The notes: generated by a model from the letters alone, not told the origin. 64,000 nucleotides of DNA from Bacteroidota bacterium (GCA_029781865.1 JAKOVW010000011.1:1-64000), one strand, 5' to 3'. Counted from the first letter of the stretch, positions 27,156-36,179 are shown. Program-made: numbers and translations.

Positions 27156-27752
27156 TTATTTGCTTTTCTTGAGCGGCTCGAGAATAAAATCCTCAACAAT
27201 ATCTCCGATAATTTTTTCTGTAAACTCGAGTTTGTCATTGGAGATGACATAATCAAAATGTTTGGTGTATTCCAGTTCCTCAGTGGCTTTATCTAATCTT
27301 TTTTTTATGCTGCCGGGAGTTTCAGTTCCGCGAAGCACTAATCGTTGTTTCAGTATATCAAGGCTTGGAGCCTTCACATAAATGGAAACGATATTTTTTT
27401 CGACACTGGTTTTTACGACGTATGCACCTTTGACATCAATATCAAACAATGCGATTTTATTTTCAGTCCAGATCCGCTTTAATTCACTAACCAGCGTTCC
27501 ATAAAACTGTCCGGTATAGACTTCCTGGTATTCCAGCAATTCATGTTTTTGAATCGCTTTTTGAAATTGAGCCTGATCTAAAAAAAAATAATTCACTCCA
27601 TTTATTTCTCCTTCGCGGGGAGCACGGGTCGTCGCAGACACCGAGAATGATAATTCTTTAAATCGCTCCAGTAAGTTTTTCGCTATAGTGGTTTTTCCCG
27701 AACCCGAAGGGCCGGTAATAATGATGATCTTTCCATTGAGTTTATCAATCAT
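27156..27752 (-). CDS. gmk: Guanylate kinase
   Basis: 198 residues. The P-loop is at residues 14-22 (GPSGSGKTT), followed by SVSATTRAPREGEINGVNYFF for GMP binding and ALFDIDVKGAYVVK. It phosphorylates GMP to GDP with ATP in the cytoplasm. Its start overlaps the end of yicC by 4 bases, a common pairing in bacteria. It converges on the polysaccharide locus with a 99-bp gap. Confidence 0.95.
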   Translation of the reverse strand: MIDKLNGKIIIITGPSGSGKTTIAKNLLERFKELSFSVSATTRAPREGEINGVNYFFLDQAQFQKAIQKHELLEYQEVYTGQFYGTLVSELKRIWTENKIALFDIDVKGAYVVKTSVEKNIVSIYVKAPSLDILKQRLVLRGTETPGSIKKRLDKATEELEYTKHFDYVISNDKLEFTEKIIGDIVEDFILEPLKKSK

Positions 27753-28624
27753 AGGACGTTTGCCATTTGTTCTTTAATTTTTTCGAGATCATCTTTCATG
27801 CTCACCACCAGTTTTTGAATGGGGGAGTATTGCGCTTTAGATCCAAGCGTATTGATTTCCCTTCCGATTTCCTGACTGATGAAATTTAGTTTTCTGGATT
27901 TAATGATCCCTTCTTTTCTTAATTCATCCAGGAAGTAATCGCAATGTTGTTTAAGTCTGACTTTTTCTTCAGTTATATCAAGACGTTCAAGATAATAAAG
28001 GAGTTCTTGTTCAAAACGGTTTCGGTCAATATTTTCCCCGTCAAAATTTGCATTCAGGGATTTCAGCAATTTTTCTTTCAGAAGCACAGTTCGGTTTGGA
28101 TCATCGATTTCTATTTTTTTAAGATGATCCTGAATGCTTTCGATGCGCAGTGCCATGTCATTGGCGATGATTGTACCTTCTATGGAGCGGAAATCATTCA
28201 ATTTTTCTATGGCTTCTTCCATGAGATCAACCGTATAATTGTATTCTTCAACAGAGATTAAGGTATCCTGTGAAACTATTACATTCGGAAATTTCAATAT
28301 GGCATTGAGGATATCTGAAGAGCTTAAATCGATATCACCTGATAATGATTTGATCTGGTCGTAGAAAGCCATGAAGAGCTTCCTGTTTAAGCTAAATTCT
28401 TCTTCCCCTCCGGTATTATCCACGGTAATGGTTAAATCCATTTTACCCCGAATGACTTTGTCATTCAGAATTTTGCGCAGATCTAATTCCTTTTGCCGGT
28501 AACTGTTTGGAATCTTTAGTCTGAAATCATTGACCTTTGAATTCACACACCGGATTTCAATGACGATTTCTTTTCCCTGGAAATGGCCTTTGGAATTCCC
28601 AAATCCGGTCATGGACAATAGCAT
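27749..28624 (-). CDS. yicC: YicC/YloC-family endoribonuclease
   Basis: 291 residues from the ATG at 28624; a TTG two codons earlier is in frame but less likely. The N-terminus MLLSMTGFGNSKG and the C-terminus REINTLGSKAQYSPIQKLVVSMKDDLEKIKEQMANVL are diagnostic. Family members are oligomeric endoribonucleases linked to small-RNA decay in enterobacteria. It is transcribed with gmk and has a well-placed minus-strand promoter at 28644-28677. Confidence 0.92.
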   Translation of the reverse strand: MLLSMTGFGNSKGHFQGKEIVIEIRCVNSKVNDFRLKIPNSYRQKELDLRKILNDKVIRGKMDLTITVDNTGGEEEFSLNRKLFMAFYDQIKSLSGDIDLSSSDILNAILKFPNVIVSQDTLISVEEYNYTVDLMEEAIEKLNDFRSIEGTIIANDMALRIESIQDHLKKIEIDDPNRTVLLKEKLLKSLNANFDGENIDRNRFEQELLYYLERLDITEEKVRLKQHCDYFLDELRKEGIIKSRKLNFISQEIGREINTLGSKAQYSPIQKLVVSMKDDLEKIKEQMANVL

Positions 28625-28643
28625 ACTCAAAAAAATTGAATCG

Positions 28644-28677
28644 CAAAGGTAACTATATATTGCTTAACCAGCCCAAA
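28644..28677 (-). promoter_or_regulatory. Promoter for yicC-gmk, TTTG-N22-TACCTTTG
   Basis: On the minus strand TACCTTTG (28644-28651) matches TAnnTTTG, and TTTG (28674-28677) lies 22 nt upstream. The ATG at 28624 follows 19 nt after the -7 element. Confidence 0.6.
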
Positions 28678-28834
28678 TACAGGCTTTACAGAAATCTATC
28701 TGCCTGATATAGAAAATGTTACAGCCCTTTTTTTTAATAAAAAGTCATAGAAATGTTTTGATACACCGCGAAAATTGCGAAATTTGCCACGCTCTTTAAG
28801 GGCCTCAATTCATAACTGTCTAAATATCAAGCAA

Positions 28835-29164
28835 ATGAGAAAAGCTGACTTAGTAGCATTAATCTCAGAAAAATCAGGCGTTCCCAAGGTTGACGTTCTC
28901 GTTTCCCTGGAAATGTTTTTTAAAGAGGTAAAACAATCCTTGGCTTCGGGTGAAAATGTGTACATCCGGGGTTTCGGTTCTTTTGTAGTTAAAAAAAGAG
29001 CTAAAAAAATTGGAAGGCATATTAAAAAGAATGTCGCTATCGAAATTCCGGAGCATTACATTCCTTCTTTTAAGCCGGCTAAGATTTTTACAGACCACGT
29101 AAAGCTGGGTAAAGAGCCCGTCGGAGCAGAATACGAGGAAGAAGAAGAGTCTGAAGATCAATAA
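28835..29164 (+). CDS. HU/IHF-family DNA-binding protein
   Basis: 109 residues from the ATG at 28835; an upstream in-frame extension to 28775 has no family support. MRKADLVALISEKSGVPKVDV is the N-terminal helix pair, and VYIRGFGSFVVKKRAKKIGRHIKKNVAIEIPEHYIPSFKPAKIF covers the DNA-clasping beta arm with the IPxxYIPxFKP-type signature. An acidic tail (EEEEESEDQ) extends past the usual end and is seen in many Bacteroidota HU proteins. Its stop codon shares one base with the start of the next gene. Confidence 0.92.
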   Translation: MRKADLVALISEKSGVPKVDVLVSLEMFFKEVKQSLASGENVYIRGFGSFVVKKRAKKIGRHIKKNVAIEIPEHYIPSFKPAKIFTDHVKLGKEPVGAEYEEEEESEDQ

Positions 29165-29937
29165 TGTTCAATACACCTCTCAGACTGGCTTTCCTTTGTG
29201 CAGGTCTTCTGTTGATTGTGTATTTTGGGTTTAATACGGTATCTCCGGATATCAATCAGGCCACAAAAACCAGGATGAAAAGTCTGGAAATAACAGGTCT
29301 GGAAAATCTGGAGGAAGAATATTATTCCAAATTAACTCCAACTCAGAAAGCTGAATTGGCTCAGTTAAATAAGGAGCTTAAAATGGCAGGCTCCGAATCG
29401 GATAAGTCCACTAAAATGAAATCCATTTCCGGATTTTGGTTTAAGCTTGGGCATTATTCGATTGCAGGGTCCTATGCCAGAAAAGTGGCAGAAATCGATA
29501 AAAGTGAAGACGCCTGGCAAATTGCAGGTACAACTTTTTTGTACGGTCTGGAAAATGAATCTGATCTGAAACACAAAAAGTTTTGTCAGCAAGGTGCAGT
29601 TTATTGTTTGGAACAAGCCATATCATTAAACACTTCAGAGCCGTCTCACCAATTGAATCTGGCCATGGCTTATGTGAAATTGCCGGGTGAAGAACCAATG
29701 AAAGGCATTAAAATGATGCTCGGTATGGAGTCCAAATATCCGGATTACCTGCCACTGCAAATTCAATTAGCAGAATTGGGAATTCAAACAGGGCAATTTG
29801 AGAAGGCGCAAAACAGATTGGAAAAAGTGTTGTTGAAAGATCCGGAGAATGTAGATGCGAATTGTTTAATGGTCCGGTTGATGGAAAAGACAAATCAGGC
29901 TGAAGCAGCCAAAAAATATCAATTACATTGTAAATAA
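29164..29937 (+). CDS. Membrane-anchored TPR protein
   Basis: 257 residues with a single N-terminal membrane segment at about 8-24 (LAFLCAGLLLIVYFGF), so the rest probably faces the periplasm. About 90-255 is made of TPR-like helical pairs (GHYSIAGSYARKVAEIDKSEDAWQIAGTTFLYGL, CLEQAISLNTSEPSHQLNLAMAYVKL, GQFEKAQNRLEKVLLKDPENVDA). This gene sits between HU and RNase G in the same orientation. It is likely a scaffold; the partner is unknown. Confidence 0.8.
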   Translation: MFNTPLRLAFLCAGLLLIVYFGFNTVSPDINQATKTRMKSLEITGLENLEEEYYSKLTPTQKAELAQLNKELKMAGSESDKSTKMKSISGFWFKLGHYSIAGSYARKVAEIDKSEDAWQIAGTTFLYGLENESDLKHKKFCQQGAVYCLEQAISLNTSEPSHQLNLAMAYVKLPGEEPMKGIKMMLGMESKYPDYLPLQIQLAELGIQTGQFEKAQNRLEKVLLKDPENVDANCLMVRLMEKTNQAEAAKKYQLHCK

Positions 29938-29943
29938 AAATTT

Positions 29944-30039
29944 ATGCCTTGCGGTAAAAAAAGAAAAAGACATAAAATCGCTACGCACAAGCGCAAAAAG
30001 CGATTAAGAAAAAACAGGCACAAGAAGAAGAACAGGTAG
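29944..30039 (+). CDS. AURKAIP1/COX24-domain small basic protein (ribosomal-type)
   Basis: 31 residues, beginning MPCGKKRKRHKIATHKRKKR and ending in a Lys/Arg/Asn-rich tail. About two thirds of the residues are Lys, Arg or His. The KKRKRHKIATHKRKKRLRKNRHK pattern matches the AURKAIP1/COX24 family, related to mitochondrial ribosomal protein mS38 and found as a tiny conserved gene across Bacteroidota. Ribosome binding is inferred from family and composition. It begins 6 bp after the TPR gene and would be missed by length cut-offs. Confidence 0.82.
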   Translation: MPCGKKRKRHKIATHKRKKRLRKNRHKKKNR

Positions 30040-30341
30040 AACAATTATTCTGCGGAACTTAGGCTATATCAGCTTGAGAAAGATTTCCGCTATGAATCTC
30101 ATTCCTGAAAGGACAAGAATCACTTCTGCAACATCCATTTATGGATTTTCATAGAAGTACCTGTTTCTAAATTCCCATGAACCGAAAATTATTACTGTTG
30201 CTTATGATCAAATTATAAGAAGATTTTGAATTAAACCCGGGATCTGATCGTGTCCCCGTAAAGCAACAGAATATGAGATTCGGCTTGTAGCATTTCTTTC
30301 TACTGTTTTTAGCTTAAACTCCGCATCATATATATAGATGC
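30040..30341. other. Intergenic leader of RNase G
   Basis: The 302-bp gap has no open frame longer than about 20 codons, no tRNA-like fold, and no strong hairpin with a T-run. It could be a long 5' leader of the RNase G mRNA; RNase E/G genes are often autoregulated through their leaders, but nothing in the sequence proves that here. Confidence 0.35.
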
Positions 30342-31895
30342 ATGGAAAAAGAACTCATTATCTCTGCCCAACAGGGTTCGGTAGAGATTGCTTTGCTTGA
30401 AGACAAAAAGCTGGTCGAACTTCACAAGCAAAAGTCCAATACCCAATTTAATGTAGGGGATATCTTCCTCGGGCAGGTTAAAAAACTGATGCCCGGTCTG
30501 AATGCAGCATTTGTCGATATCGGCCATAAAAAAGAATCCTTTTTACATTATACGGATATGGGACCTCTGTTTAATTCAGATGTCCGATACACCAGGGATA
30601 CACTGGAAGGAAAATATACATCAAGCCTTTTAGAGCATTTTGAAATTCAGCCTGAAATACCTAAAAATGGAAAAGTAAGTCAGATAACGGATAAAAGAAC
30701 TGCTTTACTGGTCCAGATTCTGAAAGAACCAATCTCAACTAAAGGACACAGACTTACCTGTGAGATCACGATTCCGGGTCGATTTCTCGTTTTGACCCCA
30801 TTTAACAATTCAATTGCCATTTCTAAAAAGATTGCCAATACCGATGAGCGCAACAGGCTTTTTCACGTGATCGAATCGATTCGTCCGAAAAACTTTGGCA
30901 TCGTAGTCCGCACTGCTGCAGAAGGTAAAAAAGTAGCTGAGATGCATGAGGAAATCAACATGCTTTGTGAAAAATGGAAAATGCTGCATTCTCAATTGTT
31001 CAAAGCAAAGCCTCCCATGAAGCTGCTGAGCGAACTTGATAAAACATCCAGCATCATTCGGGACTTACTGAATCCAACGTTCACAAGAATTACCGTCAAC
31101 GATAAAGAGATCTACGAAGGAATTAAAAGTTATCTGGAAAACAATCTTCCCGAAAAAGCAAATATCGTTCAATTGTATAAAGGGCATAAGCCCATTTTTG
31201 AACATTATGCGATTAAACGACAAATCAAAGCTTCTTTCGGCCAGACAGCAACGTTAAGCAGTGGTGCTTATATCGTCATAGAGCACACCGAAGCCATGCA
31301 TGTCATTGATGTCAATAGTGGACCGAAATCTCAGCGACTCGATCAGGAAAATGCGGCAATTCAAGTCAACAAGGAAGCAGCAGAAGAAATTGCAAGACAA
31401 CTCAGACTAAGAGATATCGGCGGTCTCATTATTATTGATTTCATCGACATGAAAAGCAACGAGAACAAGTTGGAGTTGTATAATGCTATGAAAGGATTTA
31501 TGGAGCAGGACCGGTCACAGCATACCATTCTTCCACTAAGTAAATTCGGCTTAATGCAGATCACCCGTCAACGCGAAAAGCAGGAATTAAAATTGGACAC
31601 TTCTGAAATTTGTCCTTCCTGTTCGGGCACAGGAAAAGTCAATGCATCTATCTTTCTGGTTGACACCATTGAAAAGGATTTGGATTTTGTCTTGTCCACT
31701 CGAAATGCCAGAAAGCTTACCCTGGAAGTACATCCTTATATCGCTGCCTATTTGAAAAAAGGCTTTTTCAATTATCCCTGGAAGTGGTATTTCAAATACT
31801 ACAAAAAAATCAAGATCCGTGAGAATGAAGACCTCCCTTTGATTGACTTCAAATTTTTTGAAGGCAATGATGAGGAAATCAGGCTGAAGGGCTAG
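30342..31895 (+). CDS. rng: Ribonuclease G/E family endoribonuclease
   Basis: 517 residues. The S1-like RNA-binding domain (about 35-125) includes GDIFLGQVKKLMPGLNAAFVDIGHKKESFLH. The catalytic DNase I-like part carries the metal-binding aspartates Asp323 (HVIDVNSG) and Asp366 (IIIDFIDM). The zinc-link is C424-P-S-C427-SGTGK. It has the length of RNase G, without the long RNase E degradosome tail. It matures rRNA and turns over mRNA. The genomic setting after HU and a TPR gene is common in Bacteroidota. Confidence 0.93.
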   Translation: MEKELIISAQQGSVEIALLEDKKLVELHKQKSNTQFNVGDIFLGQVKKLMPGLNAAFVDIGHKKESFLHYTDMGPLFNSDVRYTRDTLEGKYTSSLLEHFEIQPEIPKNGKVSQITDKRTALLVQILKEPISTKGHRLTCEITIPGRFLVLTPFNNSIAISKKIANTDERNRLFHVIESIRPKNFGIVVRTAAEGKKVAEMHEEINMLCEKWKMLHSQLFKAKPPMKLLSELDKTSSIIRDLLNPTFTRITVNDKEIYEGIKSYLENNLPEKANIVQLYKGHKPIFEHYAIKRQIKASFGQTATLSSGAYIVIEHTEAMHVIDVNSGPKSQRLDQENAAIQVNKEAAEEIARQLRLRDIGGLIIIDFIDMKSNENKLELYNAMKGFMEQDRSQHTILPLSKFGLMQITRQREKQELKLDTSEICPSCSGTGKVNASIFLVDTIEKDLDFVLSTRNARKLTLEVHPYIAAYLKKGFFNYPWKWYFKYYKKIKIRENEDLPLIDFKFFEGNDEEIRLKG

Positions 31896-32102
31896 ATGAG
31901 ATTCTTGCACTCTGTGTTTTAATACGTCTTAATGCAACCCATGGTTGATTTGTATGGGAAATTGAATCGGGTTATCCATTGTTTACCTGTGTCTTATATT
32001 AAATTTGAATGAATTCTCAGACATCGGTTAGATTTGTTGGAATTTGAAGATATTTTTACATCGTGCAAATCTGTTATTTTTAGGCATTATTTATCGTGAT
32101 CA

Positions 32103-33200
32103 ATGTCGGGTAGAAAAAAAGTCTTGATCTGTCCTCAGCACTGGGGCCTAGGCCATGTAACCAGAACAATACCCGTTATTCAATATTTCCTCCGCAAAAA
32201 TGATGATGTAATTCTCGCATGCTCTGGTGCGGGTAGTGAATTATTGCGCAGGGAGTTTCCTGATCTTAAATTATATGAGCTTCCGGATTATGGGATTAAA
32301 TATCCATATAAGTCAATGATGGTAAACATGACTCTTCAATTGTTGAAAATGCATCTGGCTATTTTCAAAGAGCATTTTGCCATTAAAAAAATTTGCAGGA
32401 AAGAAAAAATTGATTTGATCGTTTCAGATGCAAGGTTAGGAGCTTCTCAAAAATCCATTCCATCCGTTATTATAGCTCATCATCTGCATTTCAGACTACG
32501 AATGAAAATCATTGAATGGATTAGTGATACCTGGATGAAATTGTTTTATCTGACTTTTGATCAGTTGTGGATCCCCGATCTTGAAGGGCCTGAAAATTTA
32601 TCCGGTGATCTCGCGCATTTATATAAATCGAAGAAAAAATATTTTGTCGGTATATTAAGTCGATTTAAAAAATTGGATGTTCAATTGAAATACGACTATT
32701 GCATTATGCTCTCCGGACCTGAGCCTCCAAGAACTATTTTGGAGGAAATTCTTTTGGATCAATTAAATACCATAATGCCGGCCAAATGTATTCTTATCAG
32801 GGGTGTATTGAATGGTAAGAATCTGAATGCATATATTGAAAAGTATAAATCAAATTTAGTTATTAAAGATTTCGTAGTGGGAAATGAGCTCAATGAAATC
32901 ATGTGTGCATCAAAATACATTATTTGCCGTTCAGGATATTCAACTTTGCTCGATCTGGCGATTATTCAAAAACCAGCATTACTTATTCCAACACCGGGGC
33001 AGCCTGAACAGGAATATCTTGCAGAGGAACTTGAGCAAAAGAAATTATTTCACGCTGTAGAGCAAACAAAGATTAATCTTAAAGCAGATTTAGAAGTAGT
33101 AAAAACCATGATGGCATATGCACATTTGAATGAAGCACAAAGCCTGGATGAGCGGCTTAATATATTAGTAGCTAAACTATCGGTTAAATATGGTTGGTGA
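32103..33200 (+). CDS. MurG-like (GT28-type) glycosyltransferase
   Basis: 365 residues. The N-terminus has a GT-B loop, VLICPQHWGLGHVTRTIPVIQYF, where GLGHxxR resembles the Gly-rich motif of MurG/GT1/GT28 enzymes. The C-terminal donor site has VGNELNEIMCASKYIICRSGYSTLLDLAIIQKPALLIPTPGQPEQEYLAEELEQ, a GT28 C-domain. It is not MurG itself, since the overall N-domain and length differ. It stands alone, outside the sugar operon. The acceptor is unknown. Confidence 0.8.
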   Translation: MSGRKKVLICPQHWGLGHVTRTIPVIQYFLRKNDDVILACSGAGSELLRREFPDLKLYELPDYGIKYPYKSMMVNMTLQLLKMHLAIFKEHFAIKKICRKEKIDLIVSDARLGASQKSIPSVIIAHHLHFRLRMKIIEWISDTWMKLFYLTFDQLWIPDLEGPENLSGDLAHLYKSKKKYFVGILSRFKKLDVQLKYDYCIMLSGPEPPRTILEEILLDQLNTIMPAKCILIRGVLNGKNLNAYIEKYKSNLVIKDFVVGNELNEIMCASKYIICRSGYSTLLDLAIIQKPALLIPTPGQPEQEYLAEELEQKKLFHAVEQTKINLKADLEVVKTMMAYAHLNEAQSLDERLNILVAKLSVKYGW

Positions 33201-33263
33201 ATTCATTTAAGAAAATAAAGTTGAGGATATAAATCAAATGTGTAATAATTAAATTGTTTAAAA

Positions 33264-33337
33264 TCATCACCCTTCACCCATCACCCATCACCCATCACTT
33301 ATCACTCATCTCTCATCTCTCATCTCTCATCTCTCAG
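33264..33337. repeat. CATCACC/TCTCATC low-complexity tandem repeat
   Basis: CACCCAT units (33270-33299) run into CTCATCT units (33305-33336), one after another, in the gap between the glycosyltransferase gene and the YdeI-like gene. The last units form the C-terminal codons and stop of the minus-strand gene ending at 33320. Confidence 0.75.
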
Positions 33338-33832
33338 CTTCCGTTCTCGTAACATTTCTGCATAGCTTAGTTTGTTGATCATGGCATTGATGGTGGAGGC
33401 TAATCGTTCATGTCTTGTGGTCGTGGTTTTAGCACTTTCGATCCATTTGGAGAAATAATTCTGATGAGAAACAGGTAAGGAGTAGAAATGAGCATGGGCT
33501 TTAGGTTCGGCATCAAGTAATTCGGTTAATTCAGAATTGAGTTTATATTTACTGCGATCCAACTCAATCTTTACATTCAATTGATCGCCCTGCTTTTTTC
33601 GTATAGCCTTCCTGACGTCTCCGTTCAATGCCAGGATAAAGTCTCCTTCTCCCATTGGCAATAAATTCATTCCGGAGAATTTAAAATGATCCAGTTGGCC
33701 TTTAATGCGATATGATTTTTTTACACCCGGATTTATTTTTTGAGCCAAAGCAGCCGGAATGACAATGTAGGTCCAGCCGGTCTTTTCCCCTTGGTTGTTG
33801 AATTTTTCGATTAGTGCATTAAATGAAATCAT
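33320..33832 (-). CDS. DUF1905/YdeI-like (OmdA family) protein
   Basis: 170 residues. About 1-95 is a DUF1905 beta-barrel (GWTYIVIPAALAQKI, YRIKGQLDHFKFSGMNLLPMGEGDFILALNGDVRKAI). About 100-165 has the YdeI/OmdA helical tail (YFSKWIESAKTTTTRHERLASTINAMINK), seen in proteins linked to bacteriocin protection in Salmonella. The molecular role is not established. The final codons (KLRDER and stop) come from the CTCATCT tandem repeat, so the C-terminus may vary between strains. Confidence 0.75.
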   Translation of the reverse strand: MISFNALIEKFNNQGEKTGWTYIVIPAALAQKINPGVKKSYRIKGQLDHFKFSGMNLLPMGEGDFILALNGDVRKAIRKKQGDQLNVKIELDRSKYKLNSELTELLDAEPKAHAHFYSLPVSHQNYFSKWIESAKTTTTRHERLASTINAMINKLSYAEMLRERKLRDER

Positions 33833-34017
33833 TGAAATACCGCATGAATTAAAAACAATAATACGGTATTTCAGAAACTCCTATATGCTATGGGCTATAA
33901 ATAATAATTACGTAGATTCACAAATCTTCAGAAAGGATTTTAAACGCAAGGCAGTCTTCATTCAGTACTACTTTAATTGTAAAATCGATGTGCAATTACC
34001 TAGCCCTTTAATACATC

Positions 34018-34494
34018 TTATTTTGAAATCGACTTAATGAGCTGATCCTGAAATTCTTTAACTTTAGCTATGTTTATAGCCCGTTCTTGTTTAATCAAAG
34101 GTTGTTTAAGAGGATTCTTAAATTTTGTTGGTTTTATTTTTTTACAGTTGATCAGCAATATCTGTTCATTTTCAATAAGTAAATAACCAAAGTCGTAACA
34201 TATTTTAAAGATCTGACCTTTGGTGTTTTCGTAATAATGTGTAAAATATTTAAAATCAAATGCAAGCTCCAGCAATTTGCTTTTGTCAATTTTAGATCTT
34301 CCATGAGAGGGTATGAGTGAAGCTAGTATCCTGCGGTTTCTACGCAAAATATAATTAATGTTGCGCATGACGCTGCTCACATCACTATTGAGTTGGTTGT
34401 TAAATTGACTCCGGCATTGGTCATCGCAAAATTTTTTGTCGAGTCTGCCATGAAGGGTTTGCCCGCATTGAAGGCATGTTTTTGTAGGTGTCAT
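34018..34494 (-). CDS. Zinc-ribbon protein of unknown function
   Basis: 158 residues. The N-terminus has four Cys in two pairs, CLQCG and CDDQC (TKTCLQCGQTLHGRLDKKFCDDQCR), forming a treble-clef or zinc-ribbon module. About 45-60 is basic (NYILRRNRRIL), then an alpha/beta region about 75-130 (FKYFTHYYENTKGQIFKICYDFGYLL) and a lysine-rich end. This arrangement suggests nucleic-acid binding. I cannot assign a biological role. Confidence 0.68.
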   Translation of the reverse strand: MTPTKTCLQCGQTLHGRLDKKFCDDQCRSQFNNQLNSDVSSVMRNINYILRRNRRILASLIPSHGRSKIDKSKLLELAFDFKYFTHYYENTKGQIFKICYDFGYLLIENEQILLINCKKIKPTKFKNPLKQPLIKQERAINIAKVKEFQDQLIKSISK

Positions 34495-34963
34495 AGTAGT
34501 GTATTTGATTATGTTATTTATTTGAATGAGGTATTGGTTTGTTGAATTGAGTTACATGGGTCAGTAATTTAGCCGTCCTGAATTTTATCTTCAGGGCAAT
34601 GATAAGGCATAATTCCTGTATGTAAATGGGGATTCCGGAATTAATGATTGAGTGACTATATTTTTTTATTTAATACTGAGAATGAATTATTGATTCAGGT
34701 AATTCTTTGCCACTTGAGCCATGAAAATTGAAATGGTAGTGGACACCGGTTTGCGTATCCCTTAATGGATTAAATGAAAAAGCCTTCTCTTTTTTATTCC
34801 TACAAGACTATCCGTTTGTAATTGAATTAAATCAAATGGTTCTGTTAGTATACGTTTAAAATGGAGATATAAATTTTTCCACGTCCCATCTTTGTGTTAC
34901 CGGAGAAGGCCGGTAAATAACACAACAATTGTAATTATTATTAACCTCTAATTTTATTAAATT
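34495..34963. other. Intergenic region upstream of ssb
   Basis: The 469-bp gap is AT-rich. It contains no plausible gene, no tRNA-like fold, and only short imperfect hairpins such as the CCGG pair near 34903-34914. The ssb promoter must lie here; no exact TAnnTTTG was found in the last 150 bp. Confidence 0.35.
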
Positions 34964-35308
34964 ATGAACAACCTGAAAAACAGTGTAAGACTGATTGGAT
35001 TTCTCGGAGCCGATCCGGAAGTAAAATCTCTTGAAAAAGGGAACAAGGTGGCCAAGTTTACATTGGCTACACATGATACGTATACGGACAAAGAAGGAAA
35101 GAAAATTACGGATACCCAATGGCATCATGTCGTAGCATGGGGAAAGACAGCGGAGATCATTGAGGAATTTTTGTCAAAAGGAAGCGAAGTGGCAGTCGAA
35201 GGCAGACTGACCTCCAGATCCTATGATGGCAAGGATGGTGACAAAAAGTATGTAACTGAAGTCGTCGTCGGAGAAGTACTTATGCTTGGTAAGAAGCAGC
35301 AGAATTAA
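34964..35308 (+). CDS. ssb: Single-stranded DNA-binding protein
   Basis: 114 residues covering the OB fold: NNLKNSVRLIGFLGADPEVKSLEKGNKVAKFTLATHD, then TQWHHVVAWGKTAEI and a final beta hairpin YVTEVVVGEVLML. It lacks the long Gly/Pro linker and acidic tip of E. coli SSB, so it may be an accessory copy rather than the main replication protein. The short ssDNA-binding protein form is common in Bacteroidota. Confidence 0.9.
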   Translation: MNNLKNSVRLIGFLGADPEVKSLEKGNKVAKFTLATHDTYTDKEGKKITDTQWHHVVAWGKTAEIIEEFLSKGSEVAVEGRLTSRSYDGKDGDKKYVTEVVVGEVLMLGKKQQN

Positions 35309-35760
35309 TACTGCTTACGGGATACATTCATTTTAAATTGTGATGATCACTCCTGGTTTGCGATTCAACTATTTGCAATGGTTGGATGCCGGGAGCAAAG
35401 CCTAACTCAGTGTATTTTGAATGCGTAATTTAGTCATTATTTTTAGCCATCTCTAAAGTTGAACTGACCGGCTTATTAATCAAAGGATTATCCTAAATCT
35501 GAATCACAACAATTGTAGTTAAAGATTATATATGCGATCAACTGAAGAGTAAGAATAAATTTATATAACGGGTATATTCCATTTATAGATTATGGTTAGC
35601 GAATATCGTCTTAATATAGACGTAAGACAAGTTGGGTTTGAAATGTGCTTTTTCATACAAATTGTATTATTGTTTTAAGTCTTTGGATTATTGATTGGTT
35701 TTGTTGCAATGAGACACCAGGAATACCCAAAGCGTGTGTATTATTTCTTTCATAGTAACG

Positions 35761-35795
35761 ATAGCCACTGAATTTATTTAGTGGCTATTTGTTTT
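35761..35795 (+). terminator. Isolated terminator-like hairpin
   Basis: A perfect 9-bp stem ATAGCCACT (35761-35769) / AGTGGCTAT (35780-35788) with a 10-nt loop is followed by TTGTTTT. It is about 450 bp past ssb, with no gene between, and directly precedes the 9-bp repeat. Nothing else of note was found in 35309-35760. Confidence 0.6.
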
Positions 35796-35796
35796 A

Positions 35797-35940
35797 CGCA
35801 GATTACGCAGATTACGCAGATTACGCAGATTACGCAGATTACGCAGATTATGCAGATAACGCAGATTATCCTGATTGTACTGATTTCACAGAATGCACAG
35901 ATTACGAAGATTACACGCATTCTACAGAATGCGCAGTTAG
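35797..35940 (+). repeat. 9-bp tandem repeat CGCAGATTA with decaying copies
   Basis: Six exact copies (35797-35850) are followed by about ten degenerate units in the same register to about 35940. Because 9 is a multiple of 3, it reads as an Ile-Thr-Gln repeat, but there is no start signal or codon bias, so I do not call it a gene. The reverse complement of the unit occurs at 48612-48674. The remainder of the gap to 36179 shows no gene. Confidence 0.8.
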
Positions 35941-36179
35941 AATGGATTGCACGTAATAAATAAATTACACGAATGAAGCAGATTCAACAGGGAATAAGTT
36001 AATATTATATTGCCTCAGATAGAAAGAATTAAACAATATGTTTGGATGGCGTTAATAGATTCTGGTAAATGGATTGATCAATATCAAAAAAATCTCTCGC
36101 TGCCATTTTTTAGAATGCAGAAATGTTGGATAAGTCAAATATCCTGGAATATTAATAAACTAAAGTGAAATAAAATTTG

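Noticed and set aside
35709-35771. 20-residue frame before the isolated terminator
   Set aside because: It is too short, has a weak context, and its end runs into the hairpin stem; nothing supports translation.
35781-35963. 60-residue frame of Ile-Thr-Gln repeats
   Set aside because: It is a translation of the 9-bp tandem repeat with a hairpin just upstream, and no start or codon signal.
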